Positions 45,892-54,913 of a stretch of DNA of 64,000 bases are shown piece after piece. The translations under genes and the position numbers were made by a program. The stretch's first letter is position 1. Each line of letters starts with the position of its first letter. Origin of the DNA: Leptotrichia wadei (lineage in GTDB: Bacteria > Fusobacteriota > Fusobacteriia > Fusobacteriales > Leptotrichiaceae). The notes beneath the pieces were generated by a model, which did not search any database, had not been told where the DNA came from, and saw nothing but the letters and a program-made list of their open reading frames with translations. The DNA is taken from NCBI RefSeq assembly GCF_007990445.1, contig NZ_AP019841.1, positions 1-64,000 on the forward strand. Direction: 5' to 3'.

Positions 45892-45976
45892 TAGTTTATA
45901 ATAGTATTTTTAGATAAAATTTTTGATGGAAAATTTATTTGAATGTAGAATAGAAAAAATCAATTGGAGTGTTAAA

Positions 45977-46840
45977 ATGGATGATAAAGAAATCAAAATG
46001 GATGATGAGTATGTACAAAAATTTTACGAAGAAATTCGTGAGGATTATGAAAAAAATTCACCAACGAAAACTTTTGCAAAAATAAATCTGGTAGAAGATA
46101 AGTTGAAAATAACAGATAGTAAAATTGTGGGATTGCCGTATCTTCCAAAAGGAGCAGAGTTTCCAAAAGCACCTAATGGTGAGGAAATGCTGATGATTGC
46201 ACAGATTAATTGCGAGGATTTGAAGGGACTAAAGGATTTTCCACAAAAGGGAATTTTACAGTTTTTTGTATTTGATGACGACGATGCTATGTTTGGACTT
46301 GACTTTGATAATCCGACGGTTCAAGATACTTTTCGTGTGATTTATTACGATGAGATTAAAGAATTTTACGATGAAAAAGAGCTTGAAAATATTTATAAAC
46401 CGCATAACTATGAGGAAAGTTTTCTTACAAACAATAATGAAAGTTATAAAATAAAATTTGAGTTACGAACAGAGAAGGAAAGATTTGAAGAGGCGATTTA
46501 TAATGTGTTTGATAAACTTTGTAAAGAGAAAAATTTGGAGCAGCATCAAGAAGATTGGCTTTATCGTAAAATATTGAATATTGAAATGGAATATTCAGAA
46601 GAACCACATTCACAATGTGATGGATTTGCATTTTTTACGCAGAGTGATCCGAGAGAATTTGAAGAAAAATATAAAAAATATGATACGGTGCTATTTCAAT
46701 TGGATAGCGAATACGATGAAAATACGAAAAAATGGAAAGTTTGTATCGGAGATGCTGGAGTATTAAACTTTTTTATAAATCGTGAAAAGCTAAAAAACAA
46801 AGATTTTACAGAAATTCTTTACAATTGGGATTGTTATTAA
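45977..46840 (+). CDS. DUF1963 (YwqG-like) protein
   Basis: 287 residues from the ATG at 45977, which has TTGGAG before it; a TTG 18 codons upstream lacks one. YwqG-like features include SKIVGLPYLPKGAEFPKAPN, MLMIAQINCEDLKG, FPQKGILQFFVFDDDDAMFG and late QLDSEYDENTKKWKVCIGDA, then GVLNFFIN. No signal peptide, so it is cytoplasmic. The family has no settled function. It is unusual to find it between pheS and pheT, and it may share their transcript. Confidence 0.85.
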   Translation: MDDKEIKMDDEYVQKFYEEIREDYEKNSPTKTFAKINLVEDKLKITDSKIVGLPYLPKGAEFPKAPNGEEMLMIAQINCEDLKGLKDFPQKGILQFFVFDDDDAMFGLDFDNPTVQDTFRVIYYDEIKEFYDEKELENIYKPHNYEESFLTNNNESYKIKFELRTEKERFEEAIYNVFDKLCKEKNLEQHQEDWLYRKILNIEMEYSEEPHSQCDGFAFFTQSDPREFEEKYKKYDTVLFQLDSEYDENTKKWKVCIGDAGVLNFFINREKLKNKDFTEILYNWDCY

Positions 46841-46852
46841 AAAAAGAAAAAG

Positions 46853-46861
46853 TTATCCACA
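46853..46861 (+). promoter_or_regulatory. isolated DnaA-box-like site
   Basis: A consensus TTATCCACA upstream of pheT, far from oriC. A single box may be chance or a DnaA-titration/regulatory site. Confidence 0.3.
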
Positions 46862-46913
46862 TTATTGTGAAAAAGACATAATTTATAAATTAAAGAAAGG
46901 AGAGTGTGATAAT

Positions 46914-46934
46914 CTATAAATTAAGAATTTATAG
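46914..46934 (+). promoter_or_regulatory. hairpin between ribosome site and pheT start
   Basis: CTATAAATT and AATTTATAG form a perfect 9-bp stem around AAG. The only good ribosome site, AAAGGAG (46897-46902), lies before it, while the conserved ATG of pheT is at 46955. The hairpin could loop out intervening RNA or control translation. Confidence 0.45.
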
Positions 46935-46954
46935 GTTTGTCATACAAAAATAGA

Positions 46955-49354
46955 ATGCTAATTTCGTTAAACTGGTTAAAGCAATATATAGATTTAGATG
47001 GAATAGAAATAAATGAAATGGAAAATGCCTTGACTATGATTGGTCAGGAAGTAGAAAAAATCGAGGTTTTAGGGGAGAATTTAGAAAATGTTGTAACGGC
47101 ACAAATTATTGAAAAAGAAATGCACCCTGATTCTGACCACTTGACAATTTGTAAAGTTGATAATGGAAAAGAAATTTTGCAAATCGTGTGTGGAGCGCCT
47201 AATCATAAGGCTGGAGACAAAGTTGTGTTGGCACAAGTTGGAGCAAAATTAGCTCCAGATTTTGTTATTAAAAAAGGTAAAATTAGAGGTGTAGAATCGA
47301 ACGGAATGTTATGTTCTGAAGAAGAATTAAATATTGGGAAAGATTCGGATGGAATTATGATTTTGCCTGAAGATACGCCTGTTGGAGTGCCTATGAAAGA
47401 GTATTTAGGAATTAACGATACAGTTTTTGAATTGGAAATCACTCCGAATCGTCCTGATTGTTTATCGCATATTGGGATTGCAAGAGAATTAGGAGCCTAT
47501 TACAATAAAGAGGTTAAATATCCAAGTTTTGTGATAAATTCAGAAAGTTCTGAAAAAACGGTTGATAACATTTCGGTTGAAATTGAAGACAGTAATTTAG
47601 CGAAAAGATATGTGGCTAGAATAATTAAAAATGTTACAGTTAAAGAAAGTCCAAAATGGTTAAAAGAAAGAGTGGAATCTATTGGAATTAGAAGTATTAA
47701 CAACATTGTAGATGCTTCAAATTTCATAATGATGGAATTGAATCAACCAAATCATACTTTTGATCTGGATAAAATTGAAGGTGGAAAAATTGTTGTGAGA
47801 GCGGGACATGAAAATGAAAAATTAGTTACGCTTGATGAGCAAGAAAGAGAATTGAATAGCGATGATATCGTGATTTCTGATGGTGTGAAAGCCGTTGCAC
47901 TTGGTGGAGTAATGGGTGGACAAAATTCAGAAATTACTGAAAATACAAAAAATATTTTGTTGGAAGTGGCAAACTTCAATTCACAAAATGTTAGAAAAAC
48001 TTCAAGAAGATTGACATTATTTAGTGAATCTTCATACAGATTTGAAAGAAGAGTCGATGAAGAAAATGCAATTAATGTAATAAATAGACTTGCAAACATC
48101 ATTCAAGAAGTGGCAGGTGGAGAAATTTTAGAAGGAGTAGTTGACAATTATCCTGTTCCATACAAGAAAAAAACAGCTACATTAAACTTTGAGAGATTGA
48201 ACCGTTTTGTTGGGAAAAATATTCCACGTGAAACAGTTATTGGGATATTGACTAGACTTGAAATCGAGGTTGTAGATAATGGGGAAACATTGACATTGAC
48301 TGCACCTACTTACCGTGACGACTTGGAAAATGAGCAAGATTATTTTGAAGAAGTTATTAGAATGTATGGTTTTGATAATATTGAAAATATTTTACCAAAA
48401 TTGGATATTAGTGAAAAACCAGTTATTGATACAACAAAACTTTCTACACAAGTGAAATTGATTGCGGCAAATGCTGGGCTTAAAGAAGTTATTAATTACA
48501 GTTTTGTACCAAAAGATGCAATGGAAAAAATTAAATACACAAGCGTTGAAAGAGAAAATTTAATTGATTTATTGAGACCAATTACAGAAGATTTCGTAAC
48601 ATTACGTCCAACATTGCTTTATAGCTTGTTAAAAAATGCTAAAGAAAATATGAATAGAAATGCTACAAATATTAGATTTTTTGAAGTTAGCAGAACTTTT
48701 GTGAAAGCAGAAGAATTGGCGAAGGAAGAAGTGAAATTGGGAATAATTTTGGCTGGAGAAAATAATAAGACATTGTGGAATCCAAAACCAGTTCCTTATG
48801 ATTTTTATGACTTAAAAGGAATTGTGGAAGAAATTTTCACACAATTAAAATTCAATAATTATATGATAAAACGTTCTGAACAAAGTCAATATCATCCAGG
48901 TCGTTCAGTTGACGTATTTGTTGGTCGTGAATTGATTGGAAGTTTTGGGGAAATTCATCCAGACGTATTGGAAAACTTTGATTTAGGAAAAACATCAGTT
49001 TTAGTTGGAGAATTTAACATTGACTTGATTCAAAAATATATTGGTAAAAAAATTAAATATCAAGGAATCGTAAAATATCCATCTGTTCCAAGAGATTTTG
49101 CGTTCGTTATGAGAGAAGATATTTTGGTAGGAGATGTTTTAAAAACTATTCAAAAAGTTGATAAAAAGATTGAAAAAGTAGAATTGTTTGACATTTATCA
49201 AGGTGCAGGAGTGTTGCCAGGAATGAAGAGTGTGGCAATTAGTGTAATCTTGAGAGATAAAAACAAAACACTTGAAGAAAAGGAAATTGTTGATATTTCA
49301 AATAAAATTGTGGCTAAAGTTGAGAAAGATTATGGAGCGGTTTTGAGAAAGTAG
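46955..49354 (+). CDS. pheT: Phenylalanine-tRNA ligase beta subunit
   Basis: About 799 residues from the ATG at 46955, where the family-typical opening MLISLNWLKQYIDLD begins; a TTG at 46937 would add six residues. Domains in order: EMAP/tRNA-binding domain (about 35-145), B3/B4 editing region (about 200-390), B5, catalytic-like core, and a C-terminal anticodon-binding FDX-ACB domain (about 705-799, KYPSVPRDFAFVM). It partners with pheS. The start lacks a nearby ribosome site, so translation may depend on the hairpin at 46914. Confidence 0.95.
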   Translation: MLISLNWLKQYIDLDGIEINEMENALTMIGQEVEKIEVLGENLENVVTAQIIEKEMHPDSDHLTICKVDNGKEILQIVCGAPNHKAGDKVVLAQVGAKLAPDFVIKKGKIRGVESNGMLCSEEELNIGKDSDGIMILPEDTPVGVPMKEYLGINDTVFELEITPNRPDCLSHIGIARELGAYYNKEVKYPSFVINSESSEKTVDNISVEIEDSNLAKRYVARIIKNVTVKESPKWLKERVESIGIRSINNIVDASNFIMMELNQPNHTFDLDKIEGGKIVVRAGHENEKLVTLDEQERELNSDDIVISDGVKAVALGGVMGGQNSEITENTKNILLEVANFNSQNVRKTSRRLTLFSESSYRFERRVDEENAINVINRLANIIQEVAGGEILEGVVDNYPVPYKKKTATLNFERLNRFVGKNIPRETVIGILTRLEIEVVDNGETLTLTAPTYRDDLENEQDYFEEVIRMYGFDNIENILPKLDISEKPVIDTTKLSTQVKLIAANAGLKEVINYSFVPKDAMEKIKYTSVERENLIDLLRPITEDFVTLRPTLLYSLLKNAKENMNRNATNIRFFEVSRTFVKAEELAKEEVKLGIILAGENNKTLWNPKPVPYDFYDLKGIVEEIFTQLKFNNYMIKRSEQSQYHPGRSVDVFVGRELIGSFGEIHPDVLENFDLGKTSVLVGEFNIDLIQKYIGKKIKYQGIVKYPSVPRDFAFVMREDILVGDVLKTIQKVDKKIEKVELFDIYQGAGVLPGMKSVAISVILRDKNKTLEEKEIVDISNKIVAKVEKDYGAVLRK

Positions 49355-49424
49355 AAGATAGAATTCAATTTTAAGATTGCTGAGTATCGGATTAAAAAAA
49401 TGAAACAAAAAGGGGGAAATTGAG

Positions 49425-49919
49425 GTGTTAAAAATTGTAACTTTGCCATTTAATGAGAGGACAGAAGAATTTGAGCAAGGGAAGCTGGAAAGGATATTAG
49501 GAAATGTCCAGATTGTGAAGTATCAGGCTGAGCTAGTGAAAATTGAGGGGAAATATTACTGGACGGCTTTTGTTGAATATGAAAAGGCGGAGAATGTAGA
49601 TAAAAATTTAGAGAAAAATAATTTTTTGCAAAATGGAAAATATATTAAAGAGGTTAACAAAAATCATGAAGAATATCTTTCAGAAGAAGAAGCCGAGCTA
49701 TATAAGATTTTGAAGGAATGGAGAGCTGGAGAAGCACAAATGCTGGGATATCCACCTTACATCGTTGCTTCAAATCAGCTTTTAGTTGACATAATAAAGG
49801 CAAATCCTAAAACTGTTGAAGAACTTTCGCAAATAAGGGGAATGGGGAAACGGAAAGTTAGAGATTATGGGGAGGAGCTTTTGCTGATTTTGGAGAATTT
49901 TTATGATATGAAAAGTTGA
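49425..49919 (+). CDS. HRDC-domain protein
   Basis: 164 residues, GTG start after AGGGGGAAATTGAG. The N-terminal 80 residues are unassigned mixed alpha/beta. Residues of about 85-160 form an HRDC domain: ELYKILKEWRAGEAQMLGYP, PYIVASNQLLVDII, and VEELSQIRGMGKRKVRDYG. HRDC domains bind nucleic acids in RecQ helicases and RNase D, but no helicase or nuclease is fused here. Possibly an auxiliary DNA-binding protein. Confidence 0.85.
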   Translation: MLKIVTLPFNERTEEFEQGKLERILGNVQIVKYQAELVKIEGKYYWTAFVEYEKAENVDKNLEKNNFLQNGKYIKEVNKNHEEYLSEEEAELYKILKEWRAGEAQMLGYPPYIVASNQLLVDIIKANPKTVEELSQIRGMGKRKVRDYGEELLLILENFYDMKS

Positions 49920-50030
49920 ATGCGGAAAATAAAAAATGTATTTGTACTTATTTGTACTGTATTGAATTTTTATAAAAAAGTAGTATAAGACTAATAAGAA
50001 ACCCAATAAAAAGATTATCAAATATAGCAT

Positions 50031-50070
50031 AAAAGAGACTCTGTTTATTAATTGAACAAAGTCTCTTTTT
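50031..50070. terminator. bidirectional terminator
   Basis: AAAAGAGACT (50031-50040) pairs perfectly with AGTCTCTTTT (50060-50069). A-rich before and T-rich after, so it serves both the HRDC gene and the convergent gene at 50088. Confidence 0.8.
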
Positions 50071-50087
50071 GATTTAATATCAATTTT

Positions 50088-50426
50088 TTATCCTTTTACT
50101 GCATAAACTATAACTGCAAAAGTAACTACAGCTATAATTACCATAAAAAGTCCACTTAATATCATTGAAAAAAAATTCATCAAATTTCGATTTTCACGAT
50201 TTTTGATACATAGAATAGATAGAACAAAAGAGCATAAAATACATAAAATATTTACAATAGCAAATATATGTGACACTGTATAATGCACTTTAAAAAATGC
50301 AATAAATTGGCTTAAAATTGGAATTAAGCTCATAATTAATGCAATTTTACTAACTTTTTGATGTTGTTCCTTGTCTGAAAGAAAAATGTTTTTTTCAGTT
50401 GTTTTTTTGATTACTTCATTGTTCAT
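50088..50426 (-). CDS. Hypothetical small membrane protein
   Basis: 112 residues from the ATG at 50426, where GAGAGG is correctly spaced; an ATG three codons earlier is too close to it. Three hydrophobic helices (about 25-45, 52-72, 83-108). DUF4190-like in layout, but I do not recognise a family firmly. It lies between the HRDC gene and a two-component system, transcribed away from the latter. Confidence 0.6.
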   Translation of the reverse strand: MNNEVIKKTTEKNIFLSDKEQHQKVSKIALIMSLIPILSQFIAFFKVHYTVSHIFAIVNILCILCSFVLSILCIKNRENRNLMNFFSMILSGLFMVIIAVVTFAVIVYAVKG

Positions 50427-50621
50427 AAAAATCATCCTCTCATTATTTTTTTATTAAATTTTGTTACTTTCTTTTCTATATTTATATGTTACCACATCAA
50501 CCTTACGGCAACATTTTTGCTGCTTTACATTTACCTTACTTTTTGGAAATTTGGGAAGTTGGGAGTGATTTTTGTGATATAATGATTTATGAATTTTAGT
50601 GATAATTGGAGGAAGTTTGAA

Positions 50622-51326
50622 ATGGTTGAAAAATATTTGAGAGATAAATGTATTTTAATTGTGGATGATGAGCAGGAAATTTTGAATATGGTTGTGTCGA
50701 TTTTGGCAGATGGAGGTTATGAAAATACAAGGACTGCTAGAAATGTGAAAGAGGCTTTAAAATGTGTTGAAGAAAAGAAACCTGATTTTGTGATATTGGA
50801 TGTGATGCTTCCAGATGGGAATGGTTTTGAGTTGCTTGAAAAGTTGAGAAAGGACAGCGATTATCCGATTTTATTTTTAACAGCACGAGGAGAAGATGAA
50901 GACAAGTTTAAAGGATTTGGATTGGGGGCGGACGATTATATTGTAAAACCTTTTTTGCCAAAAGAACTTTTGTTTAGGATTACGGCAATTTTGCGACGGA
51001 CTTACAAGGAAGAGAATTTTATTGTGAACTTAAATGGCTGTCAGATTGATTTTTCACGAGGAGAAATTGTAAAAGATGGGGGGAAATTTTCCTTAACTGC
51101 AAAGGAATACGAACTACTCAAAACTTTATACAGAAATGCTGGACGAATTGTAACGATTGATTCGCTCTGTGAAGCTATTTGGGGAGAAAATGCTTATGTT
51201 TACTCAAATTCTTTGATGACACATATTAGACGGATTAGGGAAAAAATTGAGAAAGAGCCGTCACATCCAGTTTCTCTTATAACAATGAAAGGATTAGGTT
51301 ATAAATTAATCGTGGAGGGAAAATAG
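50622..51326 (+). CDS. OmpR/PhoB-family response regulator
   Basis: 234 residues from the ATG at 50622, with GGAGGAAG before it; the longer frame from 50589 lacks a site. Receiver domain: acid pocket Asp15-Asp16, phospho-acceptor Asp60 in FVILDVMLPDG, FLTARGEDEDKFKGFGLGAD, and Lys in VKPF. C-terminal winged-helix domain (about 135-232) ends MTHIRRIREKIEKE...LGYKLI. Controls transcription in response to the partner kinase, one base apart downstream. Layout resembles antimicrobial-peptide-sensing pairs, but targets are unknown. Confidence 0.95.
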   Translation: MVEKYLRDKCILIVDDEQEILNMVVSILADGGYENTRTARNVKEALKCVEEKKPDFVILDVMLPDGNGFELLEKLRKDSDYPILFLTARGEDEDKFKGFGLGADDYIVKPFLPKELLFRITAILRRTYKEENFIVNLNGCQIDFSRGEIVKDGGKFSLTAKEYELLKTLYRNAGRIVTIDSLCEAIWGENAYVYSNSLMTHIRRIREKIEKEPSHPVSLITMKGLGYKLIVEGK

Positions 51327-51327
51327 C

Positions 51328-52716
51328 ATGAAAAATATATTAAAACTTATACGCCGTTTTGTAATAACAATAATATTAAGCATATTTTTGCTTCTATTTT
51401 TAAATATTTTTTTGTTTGAATTTATATTTTTCAAATATTCGACAGATGATTCTCCTTCAGATAAAACTTTTGAAATAGCGAAAATGATAAAATTTAAAGA
51501 CAGAAAATATTTTTTGCCAGATAAAGAAATTTCCAATTTGAAAAAGCAAAATATTTGGGCAATTGTGATTGACAATGATTCTAAAAAAGTGATATGGCAA
51601 ACAGAAAACTTGCCAGGCGAGATTCCAAAAGAATATTCGGTATTTGATATAGCTCTATTTTCACATGCTTACATAAAAGGCTATCCAGTTTTTACAACAA
51701 AAATTAGAAATGATTTACTTGTATTAGGATATCCAAAAGACAGTTACTGGAAATATTCCACAGCTACCTGGAACTATCGTTTAATTCAAAATGTTCCTAA
51801 TTTTTTTCTTATATTTTTACTATCCAATATATTTTTTGTATTTTTGATTTACATTTTTTCAAATTCAAAACTTTTAAAATCAGTAAATCCAATAATAAAA
51901 GGTATACAGAATTTGCCAAAAGATAATCCAGTAAACATAGATGAAAAAGGCGTTTTATCCGAACTTGCAAAAAGTATAAATAAAACTTCTGAAATTTTGC
52001 AAAATCAAAGAGAACAACTGCGAAATAAAGATACAGCACGAGCAAACTGGATTGCAGGAGTTTCCCACGACATTCGTACTCCATTGTCAATGATAATGGG
52101 CTATGCAAGTCAATTAAAAACATCTTCAAGTTTATCAGATGAAATGGGAAAAAAACTTTCTGTTATTTTGAAACAAAGTGAGCGTATAAAAAATTTGATA
52201 AATGATTTGAATCTTGCTTCAAAATTAGAATATAATATGCAGCCTTTTGAGAAGAAAAAAGAAAATGCAGTTGCACTTGTTCGACAAGTAATTGTTGATT
52301 TTTTGAATATGGATATTGACGAGAAATTTCCGATAGAATGGAAGACGAAAAGTGAATTTGTATCTTGCTTTGTTAATGTTGATAAAAATCTGATAAAACG
52401 AGCTTTGGCGAATTTAATCCAAAATAGTATTAATCATAATGAAAATGGTTGTACAATTTATGTTTCAGTAAAAGAAGATGAAAAAAATTGTATAATTTGT
52501 GTTGAAGATAATGGAATAGGAGTTTCTGATGAAGAGCTCGAAAAGCTCAATAATACGCCACATTATATGGTTTGTGACAAAAATACGACAGAACAGCAGC
52601 ACGGTTTAGGGCTTCTTATTGTAAAACAAATTATGGATGTCCATAATGGAAAAATTGAGATGAAACATAGTGAATATGGGGGATTTAAGGTTGTTTTACA
52701 GATTCTTGAAATGTGA
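51328..52716 (+). CDS. Sensor histidine kinase
   Basis: 462 residues. Two membrane helices (about 11-35 and 158-178) bracket an extracytoplasmic sensor of ~120 residues with no recognised domain. A HAMP-like linker leads to the dimerisation helix with phospho-acceptor His247 in GVSHDIRTPLSMIMGYA. The ATPase has N-box NLIQNSINHN near 368-377, VEDNGIGVS, and G-box HGLGLLIVKQIMDVHNG. It follows the response regulator's stop by one base and so is cotranslated. Confidence 0.95.
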   Translation: MKNILKLIRRFVITIILSIFLLLFLNIFLFEFIFFKYSTDDSPSDKTFEIAKMIKFKDRKYFLPDKEISNLKKQNIWAIVIDNDSKKVIWQTENLPGEIPKEYSVFDIALFSHAYIKGYPVFTTKIRNDLLVLGYPKDSYWKYSTATWNYRLIQNVPNFFLIFLLSNIFFVFLIYIFSNSKLLKSVNPIIKGIQNLPKDNPVNIDEKGVLSELAKSINKTSEILQNQREQLRNKDTARANWIAGVSHDIRTPLSMIMGYASQLKTSSSLSDEMGKKLSVILKQSERIKNLINDLNLASKLEYNMQPFEKKKENAVALVRQVIVDFLNMDIDEKFPIEWKTKSEFVSCFVNVDKNLIKRALANLIQNSINHNENGCTIYVSVKEDEKNCIICVEDNGIGVSDEELEKLNNTPHYMVCDKNTTEQQHGLGLLIVKQIMDVHNGKIEMKHSEYGGFKVVLQILEM

Positions 52717-52812
52717 AGGGATTTTTGCTTCTTATAATCTTGTAAATATTTGGATAAAACAGTATAATATAAAAATACAAAATAGTTATATTTTTTGATT
52801 TGGAGGGAAAAG

Positions 52813-53469
52813 ATGAGGAAAAAATTTGTGATTTTTTTGAATGGAGAGTATAAATATTCGCAGGAATTTATGGATAGATTGGTTTCGGAAGAGACGATTT
52901 GCTTTTGTGCAGATGGCGGGGCAAATTCTGCATTTAAATATGGGAAAATGCCAGAAGTGATTATTGGGGATCTGGATTCGATTGAGAAAAAAGTTTTGGA
53001 ATATTATAAAAGTAAAAATATTTTGATAAAAAAATTCCCAAAAGACAAGGATTTTACAGATTTTGAGCTGATTTTGAAAGAAATTAATAAAATTTCGGAA
53101 AATAAGAATTTTGTTGAGAAAATATTTATTGTTGGTGGGCTTGGGAAACGAATTGATATGACTTTGAGCAATTTATTCATAATGGAAAAGTATAAAACTC
53201 TTGTTTTTTTGCAGGAAAATGAAGAAATTTTTTATGCAGAAAAATCTTTTGTCCTAAAAAATAAAAAGGAATGTGAATTTTCAATCATTCCAATTAGTGA
53301 AAAAGTTGAAAAATTGACATTAAAAGGCTTTAAGTTTGAAACGGATAAAATTGATGTGAAAAGGGAAAATTCCAGACTTGTGAGCAATGTTATTCTTGAA
53401 AATGAGGCTAGCGTGGAATTTGAAAATGGAAAACTGATAATTATTTTGAAAAATAATAATAAAAAATAA
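52813..53469 (+). CDS. thiN: Thiamine pyrophosphokinase
   Basis: 218 residues from the ATG at 52813 behind GGAGGG. It converts thiamine to thiamine pyrophosphate. Signature blocks: CADGGANSAFKYGKMPEVIIG, DLDSIEKK and FPKDKDFTDFELIL, then VGGLGKRIDMTLSN. The C-terminal beta-sandwich (about 140-215) is typical. An isolated salvage enzyme; no thiamine biosynthesis genes are nearby. The next gene starts 19 bp downstream. Confidence 0.92.
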   Translation: MRKKFVIFLNGEYKYSQEFMDRLVSEETICFCADGGANSAFKYGKMPEVIIGDLDSIEKKVLEYYKSKNILIKKFPKDKDFTDFELILKEINKISENKNFVEKIFIVGGLGKRIDMTLSNLFIMEKYKTLVFLQENEEIFYAEKSFVLKNKKECEFSIIPISEKVEKLTLKGFKFETDKIDVKRENSRLVSNVILENEASVEFENGKLIIILKNNNKK

Positions 53470-53488
53470 AAAAGGATGTGTATAAATA

Positions 53489-54709
53489 TTGAAAAAATTT
53501 AGGATTGAGAAGGAACATCAGAGAATGAAAATTTCCCAGTATTTGCGGGAAGTGCAGAATTATTCGGGGAGAAGTTTGAGAAATGTGGAAGTTTTTTTGA
53601 ATGGGAAGCAGGTTAGGCTTACGAAAAAATTGCCATCGCATGGAAATTTGAAGGTTGTGGAGAAAAAGAAAGGGACTGATATTAAGCCGATTAAATTGCC
53701 ACTTGATATTGTGTTTGAGGATGAAGATATTTTGGTTGTGAATAAGGAGCCGTTTTTGTTAACACATCCGACACAGAAAAAGGTTGATTTTACTTTGGCA
53801 AATGGGATTGTGAATCATTTTTTAGAAAAATATGGTGAAGTAAGAGTGCCACGATTTTACAACAGGCTTGATATGAATACATCTGGGCTGATTATTATTG
53901 TGAAAAACAGTTTTGCACAGGCATTTTTGCAAAATTTTTCGATTTTTGAGAAAAAATATTTGGCGATTGTGGATGGAATTATTGATGATGAGGAAATTTC
54001 TAGAATTAAAGATGAATTGGCAAAAGATGGGGAAAATCATAAAATTCAGGATTTTGAGAAGGAAAATTTGAAAGCTGAAGTTGAAAAAGTTAATTTTGGA
54101 AAAATGAAAAAGTATGATGAAATTGAAAAAATTGAAAATAAAGATAACAAAATTGGAGAAAATATAAATTTTGACAGTAAAAAAGAAAATAATAATTTAA
54201 ATCTGGAAAGTAAAAACAATTTTGAAAATATAAATTTTAAAATAAATAAAAATATAGATTTTGACAGCAAAAATACAAAATATAATTTAAATTTGAAGGA
54301 TAAAAATGATTTTAATAATAAAATTTTGGAAAAAAATGGAACAAATAAAATAATTATTGAAAGACGTATTTTTCGAGATGGCGATAATTTGGAGAGAATT
54401 ATTGACGAGAGAGGTCAGTATGCGAAAACGGCTGTAAAAGTGTTGAAAACTTATCCTGAAAAAAATGTGACGCTTGTGGAATGTGAGCTTTTTACGGGAA
54501 GAACGCACCAAATTCGTGTGCATTTGAAATCAATTGGGCACACAATTGTTGGGGATGAGCTTTATGGAAATGGCTTAAATAAAGAGCTTGGGATAAATAG
54601 ACAATTTTTACATGCTTACAAGGTAAAATTTACACATCCTGTGAGTAAAGAGGAAATTGAATTGGAAATACCTATTTTTACTGATATGAAAGATTTTTTA
54701 GAAAAATAA
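53489..54709 (+). CDS. RluA-family pseudouridine synthase with large low-complexity insert
   Basis: 406 residues, TTG start after AAAGGATG. An S4 RNA-binding domain fills about 1-60. The catalytic core begins at about 70: PLDIVFEDEDILVVNKE, then catalytic Asp128 in FYNRLDMNTSG. The second half resumes near 290-405 with ELFTGRTHQIRVHLKSIGH and GDELYG. Between them, residues of about 170-288 are an Asn/Lys/Glu-rich segment of roughly 100 extra residues absent from usual RluA/RluD proteins. Two imperfect ~33-residue repeats (N-I-x-F-D-S-K...N-L-N-L) lie within it. It modifies rRNA or tRNA uridines; the target is not predictable. Confidence 0.9.
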   Translation: MKKFRIEKEHQRMKISQYLREVQNYSGRSLRNVEVFLNGKQVRLTKKLPSHGNLKVVEKKKGTDIKPIKLPLDIVFEDEDILVVNKEPFLLTHPTQKKVDFTLANGIVNHFLEKYGEVRVPRFYNRLDMNTSGLIIIVKNSFAQAFLQNFSIFEKKYLAIVDGIIDDEEISRIKDELAKDGENHKIQDFEKENLKAEVEKVNFGKMKKYDEIEKIENKDNKIGENINFDSKKENNNLNLESKNNFENINFKINKNIDFDSKNTKYNLNLKDKNDFNNKILEKNGTNKIIIERRIFRDGDNLERIIDERGQYAKTAVKVLKTYPEKNVTLVECELFTGRTHQIRVHLKSIGHTIVGDELYGNGLNKELGINRQFLHAYKVKFTHPVSKEEIELEIPIFTDMKDFLEK

Positions 54710-54783
54710 AAAATGAAAAATTCCATAATTTACAAAAAAATTATTTTACAAACAAGAATAAAAATTTACAATTTGATACTATT

Positions 54784-54880
54784 CCCTATTAAACAATGGA
54801 GTTTTTATAATTCTGTTTAACAAGGGGTCAAGATCCTTTGTCAGAAAGTAAATAGAAAATCATTTCTTTTTTTAATGGGG
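54784..54880 (+). repeat. hairpin element between operons (CAAGGGGTC type)
   Basis: Outer arms CCCTATTAAA (54784-54793)/TTTAATGGGG (54871-54880), and the inner ACAAGGGGTCAAGATCCTTT. From the inner hairpin rightwards it is nearly the same as 36634-36698. It lies just before the MATE gene. Confidence 0.55.
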
Positions 54881-54913
54881 TTTTAGTATGAAAAACAAAA
54901 AGAAAGGAGAAAA

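Noticed and set aside
46906-46953. 15-codon GTG leader peptide before pheT as a Phe attenuator
   Set aside because: It contains only one Phe codon and the ribosome site is only three bases from the GTG; kept only as part of the hairpin finding.
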